Source: WJLY01 sp964399265
GTDB lineage: Bacteria > Joyebacterota > Joyebacteria > Joyebacterales > Joyebacteraceae
DNA length: 29,008 bases
Assembly: GCA_964399265.1 (NCBI GenBank)
Contig: CAYNQF010000024.1
Span: 1-29,008, forward strand
Direction: 5' to 3'
Made by a program: the position numbers and the translations under genes. Positions 22,613 to 29,008 of this stretch are shown in pieces. Below the pieces are notes generated by a model, which ran no database searches, was not told the DNA's origin, and saw nothing but the letters and a program-made list of their open reading frames with translations. Within the stretch, counting starts at the first letter, position 1. Each line of letters opens with the position of its first letter.

Positions 22613-23113
22613 CTACTGGACCTCGAAGAACACTTCCTTGGGGTTGCTGCATACTGGACAGACGTCCGGTGGCTCGCCGTAGACCGTGTTCCCACAGACC
22701 GAGCACACGTAGACGCGCCGCTCCGGGAGATCCTTGCCCGCCTCGACGGCCTTCAGAGCCTCGGTGTAGAGCCCGTGGTGTATCTCCTCGACCGCGAGGG
22801 CATGCTTGAACGCGAACTCGGCCGGCTTGTTGCCCTCCGACTTCGCCTCCGCGAGAAACTCGGGGTACATCTTCCGGAACTCGTACCCCTCCCCCGCGAT
22901 CGCGTCCTCGAGGTTCTCGGTCGTGCCCTTGACGCCGCCCAGCACTCTCAGGTGGGCGTGCGCGTGCACCGTCTCGGCCTCGGCCGCGGCGCGGAACAGC
23001 CTTGCCACCTGTGGGAATCCGTCCTTGTCTGCTTTCTTGGCGTACGCCAGGTACTTGCGGTTGGCCTGGCTCTCGCCGGCGAATGCCTCTTTCAGGTTCT
23101 CGGTCGTCGCCAC
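22613..23113 (-). CDS. rbr: Rubrerythrin
   Basis: 166 aa, two-domain non-haem iron peroxidase that reduces hydrogen peroxide in anaerobes. The ferritin-like diiron domain carries ligands in FAGESQANRKYLAYAK (E14), EAETVHAHAH (E47, H50), AGEGYEF (E74/E78) and VEEIHHGLY (E110, H113). The C-terminal rubredoxin-like domain has CSVCG (C137/C140) and CPVC (C152/C155). GTG 23113 lies behind GGAGGG. It sits 18 bases downstream of hemerythrin and directly upstream of the DAK2-DegV gene in one apparent operon. Cytoplasmic. All iron ligands appear intact. Confidence 0.96.
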   Translation of the reverse strand: MATTENLKEAFAGESQANRKYLAYAKKADKDGFPQVARLFRAAAEAETVHAHAHLRVLGGVKGTTENLEDAIAGEGYEFRKMYPEFLAEAKSEGNKPAEFAFKHALAVEEIHHGLYTEALKAVEAGKDLPERRVYVCSVCGNTVYGEPPDVCPVCSNPKEVFFEVQ

Positions 23114-23131
23114 CGTTCCCTCCAGTCTTGA

Positions 23132-23554
23132 TCAGTCCCTGAGTTCCAGTCCACGTTCGTTGCAGAACTGCCCAAGCTCCTGGTCAACTGCCCTTATGTG
23201 CTTCAGGAACCAGTTGATGAGGAGCGTGTTGATCGAGTCCGCGAGGCCGGTCGTCGCGCCCTCCTCCTCGAAGTCGTCGCTAAGCCTCGCCAGGGTTGCC
23301 TTGAACTCCTCGTGGGCCGCCTTGTGGTCCTTGTAGCCCGGGTAGTCGTTCGCCACCATGTGACGCTCCTCGGTGCCGAAGTGGAAGTCCACGTAGTCGG
23401 ACAGGAAGTCCAGCGTCCCTACGATCCGCCCCGAACCCTGCCTTGAGCACACCGCCTCGGACAGCTCACTGAGCCGCGAGAGCAGCATCTTGTGCTGGTC
23501 ATCTATCAGCTTGACACCCACCGACAGGCTGTCGTCCCAGAGGTTCTTCGCCAT
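23132..23554 (-). CDS. Bacteriohemerythrin
   Basis: 140 aa four-helix oxygen-binding protein. The diiron ligands follow the family pattern: H21 (DDQHKML), H58/E62 (HFGTE), H77/H81 (HKAAH), H119/D124 (HIRAVD). It binds O2 for storage, sensing or detoxification. The ATG at 23554 follows GGGAG; an in-frame extension to 23596 has no better ribosome-binding site. It is the first gene of the hemerythrin-rubrerythrin-DAK2/DegV operon and so probably part of an oxygen-defence response. No confident promoter was found upstream. Confidence 0.94.
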   Translation of the reverse strand: MAKNLWDDSLSVGVKLIDDQHKMLLSRLSELSEAVCSRQGSGRIVGTLDFLSDYVDFHFGTEERHMVANDYPGYKDHKAAHEEFKATLARLSDDFEEEGATTGLADSINTLLINWFLKHIRAVDQELGQFCNERGLELRD

Positions 23555-23634
23555 CACCACTCTCCCATCTCTCGGGCTCGTCAACGTATCAGGCACTCGT
23601 TACCGCCCACCGCCGACAACCCAATGGACCCGAC

Positions 23635-24060
23635 TCACTGCCCCCAGGACGACACGCGGTCGTCGGCCGGGTTGCTGGTCAGGCTCGTCTGGTCGCTTCC
23701 ATCGGACCTCATTATGTAGATGTCCGGACTGCCGCCCCGGTCGCTGCGAAACGCGACGAAGTCGCCGTCACGGCCGGACTCGAAGATGATCTTGGTGTCG
23801 TCGTTCGACCAGTCAGGGTCCTGGTCGGTTCCGGCGTCGTTGGTCACGCGCGTAACGTCGGTTCCGTCGGAGTTCATTCTCCATATCTCATCGTCAGAAC
23901 CATCCCAGCTGCAGTAGACGATCGTCGTGCCGTCGAGCGAGATGTCCGGCGCCTGGTCGTGCGCCGTGTCGATTGCGATCTGCGTGAGGTTCCCGCTGGA
24001 CGAGCACCCTGCCGGGATGAACAGCACCGCAAACGCCGCAACCGGGATCAGTCTGTACAT
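23635..24060 (-). CDS. Short TolB-like (PD40) lipoprotein
   Basis: 141 aa. Lipoprotein signal peptide MYRLIPVAAFAVLFIPAGC, lipobox PAGC with the lipidated Cys at residue 19. Three WD40-like PD40 repeats follow: APDISLDGTTIVYCSW with DEIWRMNSDGT, DPDWSNDDTKIIFES, and PDIYIMRSDGSDQTSLT. PD40 blades normally form six-bladed TolB propellers, so three are too few for a closed one; this may be a C-terminally shortened remnant or may oligomerise. ATG 24060 follows GTAGGAG. It is divergent from the phosphoesterase gene. A truncated paralogue is possible. Confidence 0.78.
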   Translation of the reverse strand: MYRLIPVAAFAVLFIPAGCSSSGNLTQIAIDTAHDQAPDISLDGTTIVYCSWDGSDDEIWRMNSDGTDVTRVTNDAGTDQDPDWSNDDTKIIFESGRDGDFVAFRSDRGGSPDIYIMRSDGSDQTSLTSNPADDRVSSWGQ

Positions 24061-24096
24061 CGCTCTCCTACCTTGCGTTTGGGGCATTGGACGTTC

Positions 24097-24125
24097 AGTT
24101 TACAGCATGTGAGGTCGATGGCCAA
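24097..24125 (-). promoter_or_regulatory. Sigma-70-type promoter of the PD40 lipoprotein gene
   Basis: Minus-strand TTGGCC (24120-24125), 17-base spacer, TAAACT (24097-24102) preceded by TG. The start codon lies about 37 bases beyond the -10. Confidence 0.6.
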
Positions 24126-24224
24126 CGCGCCCCCTCGTTGACGGTCTGTCCCCGGCGCGGGGTGCAGGGTGACAAAGCTCGTATTGCACAGCATCTCGAT
24201 GCAGTCAAGAGGCCGTCTCTGTGC

Positions 24225-24230
24225 TATAAT
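24225..24230 (+). promoter_or_regulatory. -10 element of the phosphoesterase gene
   Basis: A perfect TATAAT in GC-rich surroundings on the plus strand. No convincing -35 lies 16-18 bases upstream. The implied leader is about 108 bases (from about 24237) and contains the interlocking stems at 24282-24328. Confidence 0.5.
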
Positions 24231-24281
24231 GTTGTATGAGTGCACGTTACGCTACCCCTTCTGCCGCGGTGGTGCGCGCCA

Positions 24282-24328
24282 GCCGGCAGACAGACCGGGC
24301 CCAGGAGGCTGCTGCCGGCGGGGCCCGG
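24282..24328 (+). ncRNA. Possible H-type pseudoknot in the phosphoesterase leader
   Basis: Stem 1 is GCCGGCAG (24282-24289) with CTGCCGGC (24312-24319). Stem 2 is CCGGGCCC (24295-24302) with GGGCCCGG (24321-24328). Both are perfect 8-bp helices and they interlock as in an H-type pseudoknot. The second ends four bases before the GAGGAG ribosome-binding site, a geometry used by translational riboswitches. The sequence is very GC-rich and GGGCCC is self-complementary, so chance is possible. Confidence 0.4.
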
Positions 24329-24344
24329 ACCGAGGAGAGACCAA

Positions 24345-26108
24345 TTGCGACATCTGCCCCTTGCGGCCGTGCTGACCACGCTCGTCGCGGCCGTGCTGAC
24401 CGTCCCCCTCTCCTCGAACGTGGCCGTCGCACAGGACGACGGTCGCGCCATAGGAGACACGCTGACCGTCATCGCCCGGCCCCTCCTGTCGATCCCCGAG
24501 ATCGTGTTGCCCGGAGGCGCCTTCACGATCGAGGCGCGCGCGTCCTCGTCGACCTCCGGCTGGAACGCGTCTCTGCTCGGAGGTGGGGGCCCGTATCCCC
24601 TCTCCATGGACGGCGCGTCCTACGACTCGTCATATGAGAGATGGTTCATCAGCGTCACGGTGCCTGCCGGTGTGCCGCAGGAGCTGTACGACCTCGAACT
24701 CGAGGCCTCGGGCGGGGTCTCGGATGTCGAATCGAACGCGGTGATGGTGCGGCAGTCCATTGACGACAGCTTCTACTTCGTCCACATCACGGACACGCAC
24801 CTGCCGACGCACCTGTTCTACTACGAGAACGGAGCCGACTCGGACACCTCGTCGATGTCGGACCTCCACGCCGTGATAGATGACATCAACGTGATGAATC
24901 CCGCATTCGTCGTCTTGACCGGTGATGTCGTGAACGAGGGTGAGCTTGAGGACTTCCTGGACAAGAGGTACTACACCCGCGCCAAGAGGATACTGAGGGG
25001 GTTCGACGTCCCGGTGTTCATCACGGGCGGAAACCACGACCTCGGCGGCTGGGACGACACTCCCCCTCCGGACGGCACCGCGAGACGCAACTGGTGGAAG
25101 TTCTTCGGGTGGAGCTACCTCTACGACCCGCCGTCCGGAGACAACATCTATACGCAGAACTACTCCTTCGACTACGGCGGCGCACATTTCGTGGGTCTCG
25201 AGGCGTACAACAACTACGATCGCTGGCGCCGGACGGTCTACGGAAACGACAGCTTCACAACGAGGCAGCTCAACTGGCTGAACGCCGACCTCGCAGCGGC
25301 GCCGGCCTCTGCGCCGGTGGTCGCCTTCTACCACATGGACTTCCAGGACCAGCTGAACCTGAGCAGTCTCGGCATCGATTGCGCGCTGTGGGGTCACATT
25401 CACTACACCGACGGCTCGACGTCGAGCGCTCCCTACAATCTCGCCACGGACAACGTCTGCGACGGGAACAGGGCCATGCGCGTAGTGCGAATAGTCGACG
25501 GCAGCTCGGTCGACCCTTCCGAGCCTATCAGCGCCGGCTCGACCGGGTCGACGCTTCGCCTTGCCTACGAATACGACAACAATGGAACGCGTGATGAGAA
25601 TGCGGCATCGATCGTCAACAACCAGTCCGAGAGCTTCGAGCACGCGCTCATCAAGTTCCACATGGACGGGGCCTCCGCCCCGTACGAGGTCGACAACGGC
25701 GAGCTGTTCCAGACCGTGACGGACTCGGGCGTTGCCACGTGCTACGTTCGCGTGGCGGCCACGGCTCACTCCATCACGGTGGTCAACATCACTCCTCAGC
25801 AGGATTCGGGAGTGGACGGCCCACCGGAGGTCCTCTCGCTCGTGAGACCCGCATGGCCCAATCCGGCGGTCGAGGGGGCGAGCCTCAGCTTCTCGCTCGG
25901 CGTCCCTGGGCCGGTCTCGGTGGACCTCTATGACGTATCGGGTCGCCACGTCCGCTCGCTGGCCTCGGACGGAATGGACCGCGCCGGACAGCACGAGGTC
26001 AAGTGGGACCTCACGGACGAGCACGGCGGAAGGGTGACCGCGGGCGTCTACTTCTGGAGGGTACGCTCCGGGGAGGCCTCGCTCCTGCAAAAGGTGGTGG
26101 TGCTCTAG
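24345..26108 (+). CDS. Secreted calcineurin-like metallophosphoesterase with type IX sorting tail
   Basis: 587 aa. The signal peptide covers about 1-29 (LPLAAVLTTLVAAVLTVPLSSNVAVA). An N-terminal Ig-like region (about 40-140) precedes the dinuclear-metal phosphoesterase domain, with all blocks present: HITDTH (D150, H152), LTGDVVNEG (D194), GGNHD (N230, H231), FYH (H330) and WGHIH (H351, H353). Substrates in this family range from nucleotides to phospholipids and cannot be told here. Residues about 505-587 are a FlgD-like type A sorting domain (PAWPNPAVEGASLSFSL; VDLYDVSGRHV; GVYFWRV; LLQKVVVL). The start is TTG 24345, 7 bases after GAGGAG; the ORF is open to 24240 but the extra residues are not signal-peptide-like and cover structured leader. 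Confidence 0.88.
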   Translation: MRHLPLAAVLTTLVAAVLTVPLSSNVAVAQDDGRAIGDTLTVIARPLLSIPEIVLPGGAFTIEARASSSTSGWNASLLGGGGPYPLSMDGASYDSSYERWFISVTVPAGVPQELYDLELEASGGVSDVESNAVMVRQSIDDSFYFVHITDTHLPTHLFYYENGADSDTSSMSDLHAVIDDINVMNPAFVVLTGDVVNEGELEDFLDKRYYTRAKRILRGFDVPVFITGGNHDLGGWDDTPPPDGTARRNWWKFFGWSYLYDPPSGDNIYTQNYSFDYGGAHFVGLEAYNNYDRWRRTVYGNDSFTTRQLNWLNADLAAAPASAPVVAFYHMDFQDQLNLSSLGIDCALWGHIHYTDGSTSSAPYNLATDNVCDGNRAMRVVRIVDGSSVDPSEPISAGSTGSTLRLAYEYDNNGTRDENAASIVNNQSESFEHALIKFHMDGASAPYEVDNGELFQTVTDSGVATCYVRVAATAHSITVVNITPQQDSGVDGPPEVLSLVRPAWPNPAVEGASLSFSLGVPGPVSVDLYDVSGRHVRSLASDGMDRAGQHEVKWDLTDEHGGRVTAGVYFWRVRSGEASLLQKVVVL

Positions 26109-26208
26109 GGGCGTGCTCTGGGAACTTGCTCTACAGGCATACTCCAGGGGCGCGCTCTGGGGACGCGCCGTCGGGCCGGCCCGCCACCAGCGCCCTTGGG
26201 ACCATCGA

Positions 26209-26234
26209 ACGGATGTCCCGTCGGGGACATCCGT
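26209..26234 (+). terminator. Rho-independent terminator after the phosphoesterase gene
   Basis: Perfect 11-bp stem ACGGATGTCCC (26209-26219) with its complement (26224-26234), GTCG tetraloop, followed by TCTCTCTTGT. About 100 bases after the stop codon. Confidence 0.8.
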
Positions 26235-26240
26235 TCTCTC

Positions 26241-26270
26241 TTGTGGCGGAACCTCCGCCAGGCCTAGACT
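26241..26270 (+). promoter_or_regulatory. Sigma-70-type promoter of the ATP-grasp gene
   Basis: TTGTGG (26241-26246), 18-base spacer, TAGACT (26265-26270). It begins right after the terminator of the preceding gene and leaves a leader of about 70 bases. Confidence 0.6.
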
Positions 26271-26347
26271 CTCTGTCGTGTTCTTCACGAGAGAAGGCCG
26301 CAGCGCTTCGATCGGCCCGGGCGGGCCACGGGAGGTTCTCCAGAACC

Positions 26348-27823
26348 ATGCCAGAACGAATAGTTCTCGTCGAGAAGATGTCAGACTGGAAACCCGACGT
26401 CCCCGAGCTTCGTGTGGCGACCGCGCGGGACTACATAGCCTCCCCCGAGTTCGCCGACCACAAGGACTTCCGGATCATCAACCTCTGCCGAAGCTACCGC
26501 TACCTGAGCATCGGCTACTACTGCTCCCTCCTCGCCGAGGCCCGACGCCACAAGGTCATTCCAACCATCAGGACGATCAACGACCTGAGCAGGAAGTCGA
26601 TATACAGCCTCGACCTCGCCGACCTCGACGGGCTCGTCTCCCGGAGACTCGGCAGCCTCGATACGCCGGCCGTATCGGGCCTCAGCATAGACTTCTACTT
26701 CGGCTGGCACCCGGACCAGTCGCTCGCGGAGCTGGCCAGACAGGTCTTCGACCTCTTCCCCATGCCGCTCATGCAGGCCGAGTTCAGGCACCAGGGCAAG
26801 TGGCGGCTGACGGCGGTCAAACCGCTCCATCTGAACGCCCTCGACGAGGAGCGCGAGGCGCTGTTCCTCTCGGGGCTGGACCAGTACCTGAGCAAGCGGT
26901 GGAGAGAACCGAAGACGAGGAGGCAGTACCGCTACGACATAGCGGTGCTGCACGACCCGAACGAGAAGCTCCCGCCGTCGGACTCACATGCACTCAGAGA
27001 GTTCACGAAGGCGGGCAACCGCCTCGGCGTCAACATGGAGATGATCGAGAAGAAGGACTACGGGCGCGTGCCCGAGTACGACGCGCTGTTCATCCGTGAG
27101 ACCACGGGCATCAACCACCATACATACAGGTTCGCCAAACGCGCCGAGGCCGAGGGCATACCGGTCATAGACGACTCGGAGTCCATCCTGCGATGCACCA
27201 ACAAGGTGTACCTCGCCGAGTTGCTGCGCACGCACAACATCCCCACGCCGAAGTCGGCGATCGTCAGGCGTGATACGGTCGGAGAGCTGGAGGGTCTGAT
27301 CCCGTTCCCCGTCGTCATCAAGATCCCCGACAGCTCGTTCTCGCGTGGCGTCCTCAAGGTCGAGAGGCGGGAGGAGCTGGACCGAGTGGCGCAGGACCTC
27401 TTCAAGTCGTCCGATCTCTTGCTCGCCCAGGAGTTCGTCTACACCGAATTTGACTGGCGGATCGGGATCCTGAACAGAAAACCCCTGTTCGCCTGCAAGT
27501 ACTTCATGTCCGCCAAGCATTGGCAGATCATCAAGCACGGCAGCAAGGGCGGATATCAGGAAGGCGACTGGAAGACCGTCGCGATAGAGGAGGTGCCGAC
27601 CGAGGTCATGGAATCGGCCCTGGCCGCGGCCAACCTGATAGGAGACGGTCTGTATGGGGTCGACGTGAAGCACCACAACGGCCGGGTCATGGTGATGGAG
27701 GTCAACGAGAACCCGAACATCGAGGCAACGGTCGAGGACGGCGTTCTCGGGGACAAGCTCTACGAGATCATCGTTGAGGACTTCATCAGACGCATCGAGG
27801 CGAGGCGGGGACGCCAGAGCTGA
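26348..27823 (+). CDS. RimK-like ATP-grasp ligase with RLAN N-terminal domain
   Basis: 491 aa. The N-terminal half (about 1-200) fits the RimK-like ATP-grasp N-terminal (RLAN) domain: IVLVEKMSDWKPD, RIINLCRSYRYLSIGYYCSLLAEARRHKVIP, and a FGWHPDQSL block. The C-terminal half is an ATP-grasp ligase core: RYDIAVLHDPNE, RETTGINHHTYRFAKRAE, CTNKVYLAELLRTHNIPTPKS, PVVIKIPDSSFSRGV and a metal-binding VMVMEVNENPNIE near the end. Such enzymes form an amide or peptide bond through an acyl phosphate; known relatives add glutamate or make small peptides. The substrate here is unknown. ATG 26348 follows GGGAGG at about 12 bases; the longer in-frame extension spans a terminator and promoter. Cytoplasmic. 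Confidence 0.85.
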   Translation: MPERIVLVEKMSDWKPDVPELRVATARDYIASPEFADHKDFRIINLCRSYRYLSIGYYCSLLAEARRHKVIPTIRTINDLSRKSIYSLDLADLDGLVSRRLGSLDTPAVSGLSIDFYFGWHPDQSLAELARQVFDLFPMPLMQAEFRHQGKWRLTAVKPLHLNALDEEREALFLSGLDQYLSKRWREPKTRRQYRYDIAVLHDPNEKLPPSDSHALREFTKAGNRLGVNMEMIEKKDYGRVPEYDALFIRETTGINHHTYRFAKRAEAEGIPVIDDSESILRCTNKVYLAELLRTHNIPTPKSAIVRRDTVGELEGLIPFPVVIKIPDSSFSRGVLKVERREELDRVAQDLFKSSDLLLAQEFVYTEFDWRIGILNRKPLFACKYFMSAKHWQIIKHGSKGGYQEGDWKTVAIEEVPTEVMESALAAANLIGDGLYGVDVKHHNGRVMVMEVNENPNIEATVEDGVLGDKLYEIIVEDFIRRIEARRGRQS

Positions 27824-28031
27824 ACGGCCCCATCACCTCGAGGCCCGTCGCCGGCGGCAAACCCGCGTGCGCTCCTCTTCCGGGATGCCTGTTGACACGC
27901 GCTACCGTCTCGTGCCATGTTCGTAGTGTTTCTGGTTCCGGCCACGCTGTCGGGACGCCTGTTTCGACGTGGCCTTCCCTCTGGTCCTGTTGGAATATCC
28001 GACCGGCTCTGGGCCCCGCTGAGGAGGCCAA

Positions 28032-29008
28032 GTGAGAGCGCTGCTCATATACCCCGAGATCCCCGAGACATTCTGGAGCTTCAAGCACGCACTGCGGATG
28101 ATTCGCAAGCGGGCGGGATCCCCGCCTCTGGGCCTGCTCACGGTCGCCGGTATGCTTCCGAGCGACTGGGAGCTGCGCCTTCTGGACCTCAACATCTCCG
28201 AGCTGCGCGAAGACGACCTCGAGTGGGCCGACTGCGCCCTCGTGAGCGCCATGGTGATCCAGCGCGACTCGGCGAGGAGAGCCATCGGCCGCTGCAAGAG
28301 CCACGGGCTCACGGTGATCGCTGGAGGTCCGGTCTTCTCGTCGGAGCACGAGAGTTTCGGCGAGGTGGACCACTTCGTTCTAGGCGAGGCGGAGCATGCC
28401 CTCCCTAGCCTGCTGGCAGACATGGAGCGAGGATGCGCCCGGCGCGTGTACCAGTCGAAGGAGCGGCCGGGCCTGAGCGAGACGCCCGTGCCGCGGTGGG
28501 ACCTCGTGGATGATCGCAGCTACTCGTCCAGGAACATCCAATACTCGAGGGGATGCCCGAACGACTGCGACTTCTGCAGCGTGACGCAGCTGTTCGGCCA
28601 CAAGTTCAGGACCAAGTCCACGGAACAGATCATAGCCGAGCTGGACAGCCTCTACGACATCGGGTGGCGTGGCACCGTGGGGTTCGTGGACGACAACCTG
28701 ATCGGCAACAAGAGGAAGATCAAGACCGAGCTGCTTCCGGCGCTGATCGATTGGCGCAAGGGTAAGTGGGGCATGACGTTCAGCACCCAGGTCACGATCG
28801 ACCTGGCCGACGACGACGAGCTGATGGACCTCATGGTCAGAGCCGGTTTCGATACTGTGTTCATCGGCATAGAGAGCGTCAATGAGGAGAGTCTCAGCGA
28901 GTGCAACAAGCACCAGAACTCGAACCGCGACCTTCTCGAGGACGTAAGGCGCATCCAACGTGCGGGTCTCGTCGTCGTATGCGCCGATGGGTGCCGGCGT
29001 GGTGACCG
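28032..29008 (+). CDS. B12-binding-domain radical SAM protein, N-terminal part
   Basis: 325 codons before the window ends. GTG 28032 follows GAGGAGG. Residues about 1-150 resemble a cobalamin-binding Rossmann domain (VRALLIYPEIPETFWSFK; PPLGLLTVAGMLP; VIAGGPVFSS; HFVLGEAEH). The radical SAM core then begins with the [4Fe-4S] motif in YSRGCPNDCDFCSV (CxxxCxxC) and continues with GFVDDNLIGN and FIGIESVNEESL. This organisation is typical of DUF4070-type B12 radical SAM enzymes, which include methyltransferases such as those acting on hopanoids and lipids. The substrate is unknown. The DHxxG-type cobalamin His is not evident. The last dozen codons do not match the usual continuation, so an end-of-sequence error is possible. 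Confidence 0.82.
   Translation, partial: MRALLIYPEIPETFWSFKHALRMIRKRAGSPPLGLLTVAGMLPSDWELRLLDLNISELREDDLEWADCALVSAMVIQRDSARRAIGRCKSHGLTVIAGGPVFSSEHESFGEVDHFVLGEAEHALPSLLADMERGCARRVYQSKERPGLSETPVPRWDLVDDRSYSSRNIQYSRGCPNDCDFCSVTQLFGHKFRTKSTEQIIAELDSLYDIGWRGTVGFVDDNLIGNKRKIKTELLPALIDWRKGKWGMTFSTQVTIDLADDDELMDLMVRAGFDTVFIGIESVNEESLSECNKHQNSNRDLLEDVRRIQRAGLVVVCADGCRRGD

Noticed and set aside
24240..24344. 35-residue N-terminal extension of the phosphoesterase (ATG-like start at 24240)
   Set aside because: The residues are Pro/Arg/Gly-rich before a normal signal peptide, there is no ribosome-binding site, and the stretch is better explained as leader RNA.
27892..27920. Promoter upstream of the radical SAM gene
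   Set aside because: TTGACA at 27892 is perfect, but the hexamers 17-18 bases downstream (CCATGT/CATGTT) match the -10 consensus poorly.
1..29008. CRISPR arrays, tRNA/rRNA genes, insertion sequences, prophage
   Set aside because: No regularly spaced repeats, cloverleaf-like sequences, transposase or integrase motifs, or phage structural genes were seen on either strand.

Overview
The window is a gene-dense chromosomal segment of a GC-rich, uncultured-looking Gram-negative bacterium. The lineage call is an inference. Secreted proteins carry FlgD-like (type IX secretion, type A) C-terminal tails. There is a CBM9/DUF5916 outer-membrane protein, a lamin-tail protein, type IV pilus ATPases, menaquinone synthesis, rubrerythrin and hemerythrin. 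Together these suggest an anaerobic or microaerophilic member of the FCB-related candidate phyla (Eisenbacteria/Krumholzibacteriota-like). No tRNA, rRNA, CRISPR array, insertion sequence or phage gene was seen.

Layout. 1-3.6 kb (minus): start of pilT, pilB behind a very good sigma-54-type promoter, an HD-GYP response regulator with its own sigma-54-like site, and a small unknown gene. 3.9-6.3 kb: tdh (+) and kbl (-) converge on a shared terminator and together convert threonine to glycine plus acetyl-CoA. 6.4-7.2 kb: secreted lamin-tail protein. 7.4-12.6 kb (minus): a coupled operon of a molybdenum-hydroxylase FAD subunit, a fused FeS/molybdopterin XdhD-like subunit, and an 8-oxoguanine deaminase. 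12.8-13.7 kb: secreted propeller-like protein behind a structured leader. 14.1-15.9 kb (+): secreted thioredoxin/Omp28-like protein interrupted by an in-frame TGA. 16-18.3 kb (minus): monoheme cytochrome, tetraheme NapC-like cytochrome, small membrane protein, menA. 18.4-20.7 kb: DUF5916 protein. 20.8-23.6 kb (minus): hemerythrin, rubrerythrin and a fused DAK2-DegV protein. 23.6-26.1 kb: divergent PD40 lipoprotein and secreted metallophosphoesterase. 26.3-29.0 kb (+): RLAN/RimK-like ATP-grasp enzyme and a partial B12-binding radical SAM protein.

The most interesting object is the gene at 14084-15934. Its reading frame is open for 616 codons except for one TGA (14207-14209), which falls exactly where the first cysteine of a thioredoxin CxxC motif is expected (Sec-Pro-Tyr-Cys). 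A GC-rich hairpin with a GGTC apical loop begins just after the TGA, at nearly the spacing of the E. coli fdhF SECIS element. I read this as a probable undescribed secreted selenoprotein carrying a type IX sorting tail. A conventional ORF caller would truncate it at 14417.

Secondary signals are a shared 17-residue C-terminal tail (SW..IK) on two unrelated secreted proteins, a Cys-to-Ser change in the FeS domain of the XdhD-like enzyme, a possible pseudoknot leader just upstream of the phosphoesterase ribosome-binding site, and a recurring TAGACT -10 element in four promoters.
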